Origin: Larus michahellis
Lineage: Eukaryota > Chordata > Aves > Charadriiformes > Laridae
Reading direction: 5' to 3'
Assembly: GCF_964199755.1 (NCBI RefSeq)
Contig: NC_133906.1
Coordinates: 20,521,419-20,585,418, forward strand
DNA length: 64,000 bases
Position numbers and translations under genes: made by a program
Notes under the pieces: model-generated
The model's input: only the letters and a program-made list of their open reading frames with translations
The model's database searches: none
What the model was told of the DNA's origin: nothing
Part shown: positions 27,001 to 36,830 of the stretch, in pieces
Position numbering within the stretch: position 1 is the first letter of the stretch
How the letters are laid out: every line of letters begins with the position of its first letter

Positions 27001-30000
27001 ATGAAGTCAGAGGAAAAGCTGGGTTTGGATGTGAGCACTCTCCTCTGCTAAACCTTCATCACAGCTGCAGCCGCGTGGGGCTGTTTGAGGGCAGGGTAAG
27101 CTACACACGAGCGCTGAAGACGTTCCCGAGAAGCCCTTGCACCCTTCTAACAGTGACCAGCTTTCGGCAAGATCATTCATTCCCCAAGATCTGGCTCAGC
27201 ATCCAGCTCAGGGTGGAATAGCCTGCTCTTGGCAGGATTGGTTCCCCAGAAAGCCTTGGGAGCCGGGTTAAACACAAGCGAGGAAGCCAAACAAAGGAAG
27301 AGTGGCTCGGTGCCATAATGTACAGATGGCTTGAGACTGTTTCTGCTGGTGACCGACGCGGAGCGATCTTGGTCCCACTCCAGCCTGTCAATGATATCAT
27401 TGTTTGAAACAAAGCCCCCCTCCCCGCGCCGTTGTGCTGCTCCCTGGAAGGGCCCTGCCGTGCACAGCTGACACCGCGGGGCAGCGTGGCTCGCTCTCCC
27501 GCGTCCAGACGCGTCCCAGGGCGGTCACGTACTTTGCACGTGAGCCGATGGTACTCGACGGGAGAGGCAGGCTGAGGGCATGGGGCAAAACCCAGCTTTC
27601 TCGGCAGGGAGCTGCCCCTGTGGCACCTGGGGACAGTGCAAGAGCGTGGCCTCCAGCTCACCCGCCCGCCGCAGAGGAGCGGCTGGGGGGAGAAGGGCTG
27701 CACGGCACACCCAAACCCTCCCAAAAACAGCAGAAGGAAAGCTGGGGCCTTTCTCGCCTGACCACGCTCCTTTGGGGGAGCGCGCACTCCCCAGCTGCTC
27801 TGGAGAGCCTCACCCCCATTTTCCTGATAAATGGGAGCAGTTTTCTCTCGGCTGTGAAACATCCCTTGTTAGCACAAGTCTCAGAGGGGCTCAGAGCCAT
27901 CCATCCCAGGGGACCCACTATGAACACGCTCAGCTCCACCAGCCAGAGATCACCCATGGGCACTGGGAGGGCCCCGGTGGCACCCTGGTGCTCTTGCTAA
28001 CTGGAGAAAGAAGGACTTTTTTATAATTTGATCCCATGAGCAACTTCATTTAGGTTCATTTTACAGAAGAGCTAGTCTGCATGAACGGCTGCCAATTTAA
28101 AAACACCCGTGAGTACCTAAGAGACAGACATTTTTTATTTCCTCCCAAAAACCAAAAGCTAAGTGGTGCATGAAGCTCATGAGAAACATTGATTTTTTTA
28201 TTTTTCACTCATGGGACCAAGAAAAGTGAAGCCTGCAATCTCACATCTCTTTCCCTGTCCCTTTCCTCAAATCACAATAAATCTGTCCAGCCAGGCTGCC
28301 AGCATCTGGGGGTGGAGGGAATTGATTCTCCCAAGAAAGTTTAGACATCAGATTTCCATCTACAATTTGTGGTCCCACTACATTGCCTTTCAACAGGATC
28401 CAAGTAGGGTAAGAAGGGGAATTTGACCCCTTACCTCCCAGGCACTTAACTGTTCCCTAAAGTCAGGATTTATTATCAAAACCTGAGGTGACCCCATTTT
28501 GGACACCACCCACACATGACTTCTGACAACACAAAGGGGCAGGCCTGCTGTCTGTATCCACAACTAGTGGGAAATTGGACATTTCACCTCTCTGTAATCC
28601 TCAAACCAAAATCTGATGCTTCATTAAATCCCTGAAATCCAAAATGTTTTTCTTGGTGTTAGTGAGTCTCGTCCAGACAAAGCCCAGAGCTCTTAAACTC
28701 GCTTCCTCAAGAGCCTTTGCTGATATATCTGAGAACATGTTTATTGTGTGAACAGCAGCAGTTTGGACGGAAAAAGTCGTTTCTCAGCTATTGAGGTGGA
28801 ACTAAACTAGCCATTTGTAAGGCCTAGGAAAATATCATAAGCTAAAGACTCTCCATCCCCTTTTTGCCATCCCCAGCATCTGTGACATTCACTGCCCAAA
28901 TCGTGTTACAGGACCCAAGCAAAATTTGTCACATAGCCCCCTGGCTTACCAATGGGAACCATAAAAGTTGCCTGGAGAGGAAAAAGGAAACCATATAAAT
29001 GGCACACTGGCTGATAATGAGTCAGGGAGCAAAGGATTTAAAGGGCTCCATTTCCTCACCTCTCCTCCCTGCCCCACACAGAGAAATCACTGTATATCCC
29101 AAGGGAATCAGGAGGCTGAAAAGCAGCTAGGGCTTTCCAGGTCCCAACCCTGTTTTTCTGATGACTCCAAGAGACAGTAGAGCAGGACAAACTCAATTTC
29201 CCTCCTTTTTGTAACCTTTACCCCCTGTGCAGGAAGCCCATTAGACACTGATGATGTGTGGCCCATCGGTGGAATAATCTCATATATCCTTCCTGCTCAG
29301 AAGTGGGCAGGAACCTCCCCTCAGTTGGTAGAAGAGGCCCTGGAAATGAGGAAAAGCAGGAAATGGTGACATACGAGTGACATACAGATCTCTTATCAGA
29401 CTGCTGAGAGCATCAAACAGAGCTGGAGCGCTCGTCGCCTACGCAGGTGGGGCCAGAAGAGATTGGAAATGATACTGCTCCTTATCAGATCCAGTTGCCT
29501 AAAAATACTTATTTGGGATGCTCCCCAGGTCGGACCAGATGAGCTCTGGGCTTTCTCTGCAGTGCCAAAAGCAGCGTCAGCCAGTTGCTGCACATCTCCA
29601 CGGGGGCTCTGCCACCGAGTGCCCCACACCATCACGGCCACTGTGGGCAGGTGGCAGCCAAAATACGCAGCTGAAACACACAGCAATGCCCCAGGCTGCC
29701 CACGGGATTCACCCGCAGGCAGGGATGTCCCCTGGAAAAGGCGATTTCTCCTGGAGAAGCCTCCACTGCCCCTTGCAGCCAAGAGGGTCTTTCCCAAGTG
29801 TGCTCTCCCATTGAGAGACACAAAGAGGAAGAGAAAAGAGAGGAAAACATTGTTGATACTTTTCCCCACATCCGGGTGAGAAAACGACTTCCATGCAGGT
29901 TTCTTCTGCACAAGTACGAGCTCTCCCCTTTGCTAGAAAGAAAAGGCTCGCACCAGGCAGCGCTGCCACACACATTCAGAGCCTCTCAGCATCCCCTCCC

Positions 30001-33000
30001 TGCTTGGCCAAAGCTGCTTTTTATTAACAAATGCAAACGGCTTTTAAAAAAGTCACTTTTCATCCAAGGTTTGCAACTCAGATTCTTCCGTTCCTAAGCC
30101 CCAGCCAAATTTAAAGCTGCTTTATAGGCATCTCTCCATATATTTGTTGTTTGTGCAGCTTTGAGGTTTCCAATCCTGCAGCTGCAGGACATGGGTTTGA
30201 GTCATTTAAAACAAGCCTGAGTCGTTTGGGGGATATACTTTTGTCGTTATTCAGAAATGTTAACTAGTGTTGTGAACTCCGCTTGGAACTACAGCGTGGT
30301 TCCGCCTTCTCATCAAATGCCCGAACAGGAAATAATGCAACATTACGCTAACTGCTAATGCAATAACTGTATTCGTAGATATACGAAGCCCAAACTCAGA
30401 TGCGTGCTGAGCTTGTTACAAAATACACAGTTGTGCACAGTTCTGAAGAAGGATATGCAATAATTTGTGTTTCACCTCTGTGGATGAACACAATGTCCTC
30501 TTCATATGGAATATGAAATCGCGGGCTGGGTGCGAACATTTCTTCCACGTTTCTTTCAAAGCTAGCACATCCTTATCAAAAGGGTACGGATTATGGCACA
30601 CACACACACACCCCTCCCCAAAGGAAGTTCATACTCTCATCAGCTTTGTCTCTGCATAAGGAGAGTGGTGAATGTCTAACAGGGCTGCCTAATCTACCAA
30701 GAGCACCATCTGGAACAGTTTCACTAGTGTGGCACGCCTCCTTTCTAGCTTCAGGAACTACTGGGTAAATCCTATCCCAACCAGACCCTGGCGATGCCAA
30801 TCATGTCACACTTTCTTAGAGCGAGAGGAGGCTGGGCCGTGGCCACGAGAGCAGAACAGGAGCCAGGTGGGTGCGTTCTCCCCTCTGTGCTGTGCCCGGG
30901 GACGAGGGGGAGCCGAGCACCAACCTCAGCACCAAAGCTGGTTTCCAAAGGTTCCTCTGAACTGGACCAACTGAATGACCCAGAACTCTGGGGCTCATTT
31001 CGAATTAAAAAGTACCTTCCTCAAAGTTGTGCAGTTCTCTTATACCCACTTTCACATGAACTCAAAACCGGGAGCAGCCAGGTTTCAGACAGCTTTGAAG
31101 GGACACTTCCCACTTGGGGGATTTCACCTTCTCTCCCACTGTCTGGGCCTCCGACAAACCCTTCCGAAAAGCAGTCCATGATGCTGCAACTACTCAGTAC
31201 CCCAAACCTCAGCTAGGACCTCAGGCTCCCCTGTAAGATAAGCAATACCAGTGCTGAGCTCCTGGGAGCTGGGGAGCAGGAGCCCCAGGAGCCAGGCTGG
31301 ACTCCACCTCACCACACGCTTCGACAAGAAGAGGTTTTCATTGACTTAGAAGTGCTCTACGGCTGCTGATGATTACAGCACCCACAGGGCTCCCAGGGAC
31401 TTTGTGGTTTTGTTTGCTTCATCATTTCTCTTTTAATTTGAGTGTCTCCAAACTACTTCTGCACCTTCACAAGTCTCTGAAAAGTGGTGGCTCTCCACAA
31501 CCTCCCATCTAATCGAGCTCAGGCTTGCATTTTGGGATTATGCCACCACCTTTCTTGAACAAGGACTTGAGGCCTGGCGAGACTCCCACGTGAAGCACTG
31601 CTATCTCTGAATCACTTGCATTTTCCACAGAAAATAAAAATAAGAGACTCCAAACCACTTGCTGTATTTCACCAGTCCCGGTAAGGCGATTCATCCCGCC
31701 GTGGAAGCCTGTGCGCACACTTCAGCCCGTGTGTATATACCCCAATGGGCGAAAATGCATTTCAGGAAACAAACACAATAGAAACCCTCTATTATTGTAA
31801 TTGTGTTTACTAACACCAGCAGTGAGTTCGTCTGCACTGGAAATAGCACGGCACCGCTCCCGCAAGGCACCTGGAGGTTACGTCACCGTGCTGGGAGCAC
31901 GAATGGATTAATTCGGCAAGGATCCTTGCCAGCTCTTGCCAGCTTCTGCTGTGCCAGAAATAAATTCACCTTTGCAGAGCGACTGCAGAATATGCAAGAC
32001 CTGACGGTCCTTCCACCAGGAAGGAGACCCCCGGCAGCTCCAGCAGCTACGTTGCTTCCAGGTTCAGCTCGGAGACGGGCATCGCCGACCACTCTCCTCA
32101 GCAACAGCTATTTTCCCTGCATCGGACAGGGCCGTGCTTCCGTTGCCTGGTCTCTTCTACCTCTGCTCTATTTTCCCAGCCAAGAGATGCCAGAACACAT
32201 AGAATTTATAGCTATTTCTGTTTAACTCTAGACAGGTGCACGACTGCCAGGGAAAACGTGTCCAGCTTTTGCAGCTCTGAAACTCCCAGTAGCTTATGCG
32301 GCCTGTCACAGAACGCACCTCGCAGGACGTGCTCGCCTTTCATCAGCCACACAATTTCCGTCCTTACTGCAGACGGTGCCAAGAAAAAAAATCTGATTTT
32401 CCTCTAACACGCTCCGAATATCATTTAGGTTTCTGCGCTGCCATCAGAACTACTAAGATCTTCTGACGCTTCACTCCTTCAGGAGGAAAGCTGAGCCCCC
32501 AAGCTCTGTGGTTGGGATGTCCATACAATACATTTAAATTATTACCAGGGTCATTATTCCAAGGTTATTATTCCTACTGGTTCGCTTAGGTAAACATTTG
32601 GTTGTGTTTCTGTTTCCATAGATAAATCTTCATACCCATTTGAAAACAAATGAAACGCCAACGGTACAAGTGGACTGCTCAGCAAAGACAAGCTTCTCCC
32701 AGCTACATTTCCAGTTGCTGTTCCACCACTGGAAACTAACGCACTCACTGGGCAGAGAGCCTCTGGAACGAGCCTCCAGACCAGAACCCTTCTACCTACC
32801 TCCATCTCCTGCAGCTTCAGCTGAATTCAATCCACATCACGCCCTTTGGTATCACACAGCATTGCTCTATCACGCCTGAGAGGAGGTCGCGTTTCAGTTA
32901 ACGCAAAAGCATTTTTTCAGTCTACTTTAGCATGAAGGGCACTAATGGAATTGAAACTGTCAGATCGTTTCTCCTAGGAAACGGAGCAGGGCCTCTTCGG

Positions 33001-36000
33001 ATCACAGCAAATGAAATCCTCATCAGAGTCACACTGACTCTAAAGCACTGAGCCACTTGGTAAATAGCACACTTCATATCAGCAACACTTTCTAGTTAAT
33101 GTAGTAAGAATTATGATGCAAAAATAAGTTCACACACTGAGGGCCAGGTCACCGCCTGTCTTTTGCTGACAAAGCTCTGTTACAGTCAGCACTGCTTGGC
33201 CGATTGACATCTGTGGGACTCGGACCTGGAATAACCTTGAAATCCAGAAAAGGACTTCCTCATCCTGGCTTTATCAAAACCGTGCTGAAGTCAGTGGAGG
33301 TTTTCCTGTTGACTTCACCGTAATCCTTATTCATTATTTTAGCGAGACCACAACACAAGGCACAGGCACACTTACCCATTTTTCTCCAGTTCCAAGATGA
33401 GCTCCTGGCCTTCCGCCTTCACCTTAACTTCAGCTCTGAATGGATGCTGCGTGCAAAAGAGATGGTGCCTGTTACTCATACATCATCCTAATTACGAGCA
33501 GATCCAGACGCACAAATTGTTCCCCTGGAAATTGCAGCTGACCTTAAACCACTCCTGGCCTTCCTCCTACCTCCAGACCTGGAGTGCCGGGGAAGGGAAG
33601 GGACGGGCCACGGTGGCTCCCAGCTCTGGGCACGCTGCTGCAGCCCCGTGGCACCACCAGGCAGAGCCGGGAAGCAGTACAGGCACGCTGGTGGGATGCC
33701 ATATCTGAGCTAGTGACCCTGGTGTCTCAGCAGCAATAACCAGCGCAGAGGAGGCAACAAGTCCTGGTGCTGGAGTGCTTGGAGGTGCAGCTGGGTGGGA
33801 GGGGTGCGCTGTACCCCCTTCTTCTGTCACTCAGGACCACATCACCCGACATCCCGACTTGCCTCAGAGGTTTACAAGTCAAATATACGAGCTAGTTAAC
33901 CAAAGCCTCCTTTGTTGTCACAGCAGCAAAAGTCATTTTTAGCAGCCTATTTCAGGACAGGAGGAGTCACGCCTCTTCCAGAGATTTTCACATAGTTCCT
34001 TTACTCACAGAAAAGGCCAATAAAAGCCATGCAACAGGGTCCCTCAGACATCTTTAGGTTTTAGCCGTTGTTCAGACAGTATCTCACAGCTGCTCTCGTA
34101 TTAGTCCCAGGCTGCCAAGGGACTGGAAACCGTGATGGCAACTTTCTAGTGTGTTCAAGCACCCGGGCACGGCCCTGGGTGCCATCAGCCTACAGCTCCG
34201 AATGAGGACACAGGACAGCTGGCTCCCCGAGGCCGACTGGTGTTAACAGAAAGGACCCTAATTTCCTAGTGCAATGGCAAATGCACACACTAAACCCAAC
34301 ATTTAAAAATAATAATAATAATTCAAGAGACTGAAAGTATAAAATACACTTTCTAGAGGACCAACTAGAAGGGCCTCTGGAGGTCCCCAGTTTTACCTCC
34401 CTCAAAGCAGGACCACTAGCTAAGGTCAGCTGAGTGCCTTCGCATAAAGGAAACAGACTAATAAACTCCCCAGAAGAGAAATAACCCATTTAATAAGAAC
34501 AGACTTCTCTATTCAGCTGGAAGAAAAAAAAAATAATCAAAAACTGGTGAGATGATTAACCTCATAGTGTTTCCTAATTCAGTGTTGGAGGGTATTCTGC
34601 AGAACAGATCAACTGAAAGCAAAATAAAGTAAGGCTAACTGAATAGGATGTTCTGATGAAAGATCTGTCAGCCCAGAGACACGCTCGCTTGCCACTTTAT
34701 CAATTCCAAGCTCAGTTACGAACTTCTCCTTTCATCAGCTCCCTGCTGGTATTCTGGGTTTTGTTCATCTCTCCTTCAGTTCCCAGGACATTGCACCAGG
34801 CCCACGCAGATGATGCAAAACAAGTTAATACATTTAGTGTATACAACAAGAGTTAATTCCAAGGGCCTGAGTTTAGTTTACTGAATCACAGGTGCTCAGT
34901 ACGTCTCAGGGTAGGTCTGTTGCTTTGCTAAGTGTAAGCAACAGAGCTTGCCTTGCCCATAACTGGGGGGGTCTGAGGGTCTCTTCACAACGGTTGTGCA
35001 AACACCATTGTTACTAATAACACTTTCCCTTCTCCTTCAATAATCCCACTACTTCAGAGTCCATCAATTGCTGTGTAACTGAAATACCCCAGCTGTACGT
35101 AAGCTTTGCTAACACTGGTTTTAGAGCCAACAGGAACTTGCCTGAAACAAACCAAGTACGACCCCGGAGACCCAGCAAATTTGTATAAGGGGAAATACTG
35201 TCCAGATGTATTTGTATCACTATGAATACCAGAGAGAATCAAAACTTCCAGGCAGCACTGCAATGACATTTTAAAGAGATTTAAGATCATGAAAGAGTCA
35301 TTGTAGCTTCAATATGACCAATAAAATGTTTTATAAAGTCTCGTCATACGGAGAGGACATAAACCCCAAAATAACCCCAGTTATGGGGAGATGCCATGAT
35401 TTTTCTTTAGTATAATGCTGTGGCTTCCCTTTTTTTGGTTCACAACATCTGGATTTTCCTCTTTCACTTGATTATGCAACTGATAACTTCTTGATTGTGG
35501 CAGTGCAAACGCTGGGAATTTGAACTGTGGTTTGTGGTCGATGTTTAAGTCTGGCACCCCAGGGGTTCTCAGAATGGCTGCAGATTACCGACACATCACT
35601 CCATCCTCCACCTACGAGAAGTGGGGTGGGATCGGGATCGATACATTTGGTGTCAAAGACATAGTGAGACACACCTGAAGGTGCTGGCTGGCTTTTCTTA
35701 GTGCAGTACCCGCACAGCTGGGACTCATCTCCTCCTAAACCACATGCCTCTATTCGGCTGTTCCCTAAATGCCACTGATTGCATTGCCTTCCCCCCTTTC
35801 GCAGGCACAGAGATCGGGTAGACCTGATCTAGGTTTTAAAGCATGGCACAGGGAAAAACCATTACAAGCCCTTGCAGAGGGTGAATGCAAGTCGCCAGGA
35901 GCGGTGTTAGGCTCAGTGCCCGAGATGTGCCAGCCAGCTCGCCCAGCTTCTCCCGGGATTCGGAGAAGCTGCAGCAGCTCCCCGTGCTGCAGACGGGCTT

Positions 36001-36577
36001 CCTGGCTCACCCCTGCGGCTTGTCCCAGGGCTCAGCTTAAAAAAATAAAGAAATAATAAAAAAAAAAAAAAACAAACACGAAACGCGCCTCGCAAGGTCC
36101 CGTGCTAACCGTGACGTCGTTCCTCCCCGTGGACACGATGAGGAGGTTTGAAAAGAAAAGAGAAATAAAGCGCTGGGCGCGACTTACCTCCTCGCCGCCG
36201 GGGCTGCGCGGGGCTGCCCAGCGCGGCACCACCGCCTCGGGCTGCGGCTCCGCCGCCACCGCTCCGCCTGCGGAGACACAAGAGCAGCCGCTCACCGCCC
36301 CGGCCCCCCGCACCCCCGGGAGGGGAGGAACGCGACGCCCGGGCGGGAGAGGAGAGAGCTGTGCGCTGGCTGTAAGGGAAGCGGGAGGATCCCCCCCACC
36401 AAACCATCCATCCATCCCTCCGTCCTCCCTCCCCGGGGGGCTCATGCAGGCAGAGGTGGGTGCAGGGTGGGGGGTGGTCGTTGCAGCCCCCCGCCCCTCC
36501 CGGGCCGGGCACTCACGGGGCAGCGGTGGCAGCAGCAGCGAGAGGGCGATGCCGCAGAGCAGCCCCCGGCCCCGCAT
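3004..36577 (-). CDS. ADAM19: ADAM19 (meltrin beta) metalloprotease-disintegrin, complete 23-exon coding region
   Basis: Type I membrane metalloprotease of the ADAM family. Known roles are ectodomain shedding, for example of neuregulins, and heart valve development. The 23 coding exons listed separately join without a frame break into 899 codons plus stop; mammalian proteins are slightly longer. Domains in order: signal peptide about 1-25; prodomain with cysteine-switch Cys161; furin-type RVKR at 187-190; catalytic domain with zinc motif [11 protein letters not shown] at 332-342 and Met-turn Met359; disintegrin domain from about 400; cysteine-rich region; EGF-like repeat about 642-670; transmembrane helix 689-714; proline-rich cytoplasmic tail 715-899 with several PxxP SH3-ligand motifs. 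All three zinc histidines and the catalytic Glu333 are present, so the enzyme should be active. Start chosen as the only ATG giving a hydrophobic leader in phase with exon 2. The exon reading is seen in the sequence; the identity rests on family knowledge. Confidence 0.96.
3864..4010 (-). CDS. ADAM19: ADAM19 exon 22 (proline-rich tail)
   Basis: 147 bp. Encodes [20 protein letters not shown], matching mammalian [16 protein letters not shown], then a proline-rich stretch ending in AAQ. The acceptor follows a pyrimidine tract (cgcgtag); donor gtaggc. Confidence 0.9.
4691..5252 (-). mobile_element. CR1 LINE fragment, 5'-truncated, with end of reverse-transcriptase ORF
   Basis: On the minus strand the sequence encodes the C-terminal part of the CR1 ORF2 protein ([33 protein letters not shown]), followed by the CR1 3' region and a degenerate ATTCCATGA tail at the low-coordinate end. 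It lies in ADAM19 intron 21 in the sense orientation. An AAAAC-type microsatellite interrupts it at about 4753-4777. It is a non-functional remnant. Confidence 0.92.
6696..7083 (-). mobile_element. CR1 LINE 3' fragment
   Basis: The plus strand reads the reverse complement of a CR1 3' end: tcatagaatcacagaatgg, then ggttggaagggacctt-type sequence and the region encoding [12 protein letters not shown] on the minus strand. It is a second sense-oriented copy in ADAM19 intron 21 and ends at the ATTCTATGA tail. Confidence 0.92.
7380..7595 (-). CDS. ADAM19: ADAM19 exon 21 (proline-rich tail)
   Basis: 216 bp, in phase at both ends. Encodes [14 protein letters not shown] and [18 protein letters not shown], ending in VSQ. 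These are PxxP/RxxPxxP SH3-ligand motifs known to dock adaptor proteins on this tail in mammals. Confidence 0.92.
8140..8206 (-). CDS. ADAM19: ADAM19 exon 20 (cytoplasmic tail)
   Basis: 67 bp. Encodes [19 protein letters not shown], clearly the counterpart of mammalian GTGHANPTFKLQTPQ. Acceptor ttgtcag, donor gtaggg. Confidence 0.93.
8436..8571 (-). CDS. ADAM19: ADAM19 exon 19 (transmembrane helix)
   Basis: 136 bp. Encodes a hydrophobic run at residues 689-714 ([20 protein letters not shown] is its core) followed by the basic stop-transfer segment LKCWNKF and the start of the cytoplasmic tail. Confidence 0.95.
8674..8782 (-). CDS. ADAM19: ADAM19 exon 18 (EGF-like repeat and juxtamembrane stalk)
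   Basis: 109 bp. Encodes [19 protein letters not shown], completing a six-cysteine EGF-like repeat, then a Gly/Pro stalk with [11 protein letters not shown]. Acceptor ggtgcag, donor gtgagt. Confidence 0.96.
9084..9318. repeat. Local duplicated segments in ADAM19 intron 17
   Basis: Near-identical direct repeats beginning attcatccctctga start at about 9211 and 9256 (period about 45). A tgattctgtgga motif occurs at both sides (about 9200 and 9306), and a tccagtgaag motif is duplicated at about 9098 and 9122. This looks like slippage or unequal duplication. Confidence 0.7.
9971..10051 (-). CDS. ADAM19: ADAM19 exon 17 (end of cysteine-rich domain, first half of EGF-like repeat)
   Basis: 81 bp, residues 624-650. 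Encodes [11 protein letters not shown], with an N-glycosylation sequon, and CSKKCHGHG. Donor gtaggt, chosen so that exon 18 starts with VCNNN. Confidence 0.93.
10631..10835 (-). CDS. ADAM19: ADAM19 exon 16 (cysteine-rich domain)
   Basis: 205 bp. Encodes [31 protein letters not shown] and the conserved [14 protein letters not shown]. Donor gtaggt. Confidence 0.96.
11353..11461 (-). CDS. ADAM19: ADAM19 exon 15 (cysteine-rich domain)
   Basis: 109 bp. Encodes [22 protein letters not shown] and KCEMR, the conserved cysteine-rich core. Donor gtagaa. Confidence 0.96.
11743..11938 (-). CDS. ADAM19: ADAM19 exon 14 (disintegrin loop and start of cysteine-rich domain)
   Basis: 196 bp, residues 454-518. 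Contains the disintegrin loop [15 protein letters not shown], with no RGD as in other ADAM19 proteins, followed by [18 protein letters not shown] and LWGPG. Confidence 0.97.
13183..13272 (-). CDS. ADAM19: ADAM19 exon 13 (disintegrin domain)
   Basis: 90 bp, residues 424-453. Encodes [20 protein letters not shown] and [11 protein letters not shown] with conserved cysteine spacing. The donor gtggga is weak but canonical in GT. Confidence 0.97.
13932..14109 (-). CDS. ADAM19: ADAM19 exon 12 (end of catalytic domain, start of disintegrin domain)
   Basis: 178 bp. Encodes residues 364-423, including [15 protein letters not shown] and [15 protein letters not shown], the classic disintegrin opening. 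Donor gtaac. Confidence 0.97.
15730..15869 (-). CDS. ADAM19: ADAM19 exon 11 (zinc-binding active site)
   Basis: 140 bp. Encodes [14 protein letters not shown], then [12 protein letters not shown] with the three zinc-binding His (332, 336, 342) and catalytic Glu333, and the Met-turn GGCIM (Met359). Acceptor ttgcgcag, donor gtgagt. Confidence 0.98.
16023..16339 (+). mobile_element. CR1 LINE 3' fragment
   Basis: Plus-strand CR1 3' end: gacaggacaaggggtaatgg, the [20 protein letters not shown] reading, the diagnostic ggactagatgatctccagag, and the terminal gattctatgattcta. It lies antisense in ADAM19 intron 10. Confidence 0.94.
16431..16515 (-). CDS. ADAM19: ADAM19 exon 10 (catalytic domain)
   Basis: 85 bp, again the family-typical length. 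Encodes [20 protein letters not shown] and QSGGVNM, leading directly into the zinc-binding exon. Donor gtaagt. Confidence 0.95.
17659..17825 (-). CDS. ADAM19: ADAM19 exon 9 (catalytic domain)
   Basis: 167 bp, the family-typical length. Begins [17 protein letters not shown] and ends HDNAQLI. A second AG eight bases inside the exon would remove FYR and break the phase with exon 8, so the distal acceptor ctttag is chosen. Confidence 0.95.
18577..18648 (-). CDS. ADAM19: ADAM19 exon 8 (catalytic domain)
   Basis: 72 bp, acceptor ttcag, donor gtgaga. Encodes [20 protein letters not shown] and then YVDK; the ANYVDK motif is conserved in ADAM9/12/19. Confidence 0.94.
19535..19562 (+). mobile_element. 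Short CR1 tail remnant
   Basis: The bases gggtctcttccagtcctatt followed by ctatgat resemble the last 30 bases of a CR1 element. Too short to be sure. Confidence 0.4.
20025..20090 (-). CDS. ADAM19: ADAM19 exon 7 (propeptide cleavage site, start of catalytic domain)
   Basis: 66 bp, acceptor ccgcag, donor gtaaga. Begins with VKR, so that RVKR (187-190) spans the exon 6/7 junction. Then [13 protein letters not shown], the first strand of the reprolysin catalytic fold. Confidence 0.95.
20548..20740 (-). CDS. ADAM19: ADAM19 exon 6 (prodomain with cysteine switch)
   Basis: 193 bp. Encodes residues 123-187. It contains the glycosylation sequon NSS, the conserved HLIYR, the cysteine-switch motif RGACGY (Cys161) that keeps the zymogen latent, and ends in PPRQR, the first part of the furin-type site completed by exon 7. 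Confidence 0.95.
22358..22434 (-). CDS. ADAM19: ADAM19 exon 5 (prodomain)
   Basis: 77 bp, acceptor ttgcag, donor gtaagt. Encodes [11 protein letters not shown] and VLSTCRGLR, the signature HCxYxG and STCxGxxG region of ADAM prodomains. Confidence 0.93.
23475..23553 (-). CDS. ADAM19: ADAM19 exon 4 (prodomain)
   Basis: 79 bp, the usual length of this exon in ADAM genes. Encodes [20 protein letters not shown] and a few more residues; LFAPxYTETHY is highly conserved in ADAM19. Donor gtgagt. Confidence 0.92.
23554..33375 (-). other. ADAM19: ADAM19 intron 3, 9.8 kb
   Basis: The largest intron of the gene. It holds a GC-rich stretch at about 27.4-27.9 kb with long open frames on both strands, which is a composition effect and not a gene, a short CA repeat, and an imperfect hairpin at 31258-31292. 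No RNA gene or conserved exon recognised. Confidence 0.7.
30598..30611. repeat. Short CA dinucleotide repeat
   Basis: About seven CA units in ADAM19 intron 3. Confidence 0.75.
33376..33446 (-). CDS. ADAM19: ADAM19 exon 3 (prodomain)
   Basis: 71 bp, acceptor gcacgcag, donor gtaagt. Encodes [20 protein letters not shown] then EKN, the conserved prodomain strand. A closer AG at 33436-33437 would also be in phase but loses the conserved HPFR. Confidence 0.88.
33447..36187 (-). other. ADAM19: ADAM19 intron 2, 2.7 kb
   Basis: No coding signal. An A-rich tract lies at about 36043-36074 next to the CpG island, and a CRE-like octamer (TGACGTCG) at 36112-36119. Otherwise nothing recognised. Confidence 0.65.
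36188..36267 (-). CDS. ADAM19: ADAM19 exon 2 (start of prodomain)
   Basis: 80 bp between tctccgcag and gtaagt. Encodes residues 21-47, Gly/Ala/Pro-rich, with EAVVPRW matching the start of the mammalian prodomain (ELIIPQW). Poorly conserved, but its phases fit exons 1 and 3 exactly. Confidence 0.82.
36517..36577 (-). CDS. ADAM19: ADAM19 exon 1 (signal peptide)
   Basis: Encodes residues 1-20 plus one base: MRGRGLLCG followed by a hydrophobic leucine-rich core ending in PPLP. Donor gtgagt. The signal peptide is probably cleaved after the AVA encoded at the start of exon 2. It lies inside a CpG island. Confidence 0.9.
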
Positions 36578-36830
36578 GACTCCGGGCAGGAGACGGCGCT
36601 CCGCCGCCGCCCCGCCGTATAAAACCGCCCGGCGCCGCTTTCTCCTCCCACCACCAGCCCCATCCGCCGCTGCACCCCCCTGCCTGGGGGTGGGGGGTGT
36701 CGTCTTCTCTTCTTCCTCCACGCCACCCCGGGCAGCACCTCACGGTCCACCCCGGCTGCCATAGCGGCTCTGCCCGGGGGTGCGGGGCTGGGCTGTCCCC
36801 CCGGCACCCGGGGGCAGGGGGAAGCCTCAG

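Larger units (their letters stand above)
36150..36830. promoter_or_regulatory. ADAM19: CpG island and probable ADAM19 promoter
   Basis: A CpG-dense stretch covering exons 1 and 2 and about 250 bases upstream of the ATG, matching the usual CpG-island promoter of ADAM genes. A TATAAAA at 36619-36625 lies on the opposite (plus) strand. No TATA box in the sense orientation was found, so dispersed initiation is likely. Confidence 0.6.

Noticed and set aside
27173-28000. 229-codon minus-strand and 198-codon plus-strand open frames in ADAM19 intron 3
   Set aside because: Both strands are open because the stretch is GC-rich; no domain, no splice support, no family recognised.
36032-36764. Overlapping open frames of about 220-230 codons on both strands at the ADAM19 5' end
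   Set aside because: They are the CpG island read through exons 1 and 2 and intron 1; only the short spliced pieces match ADAM19.
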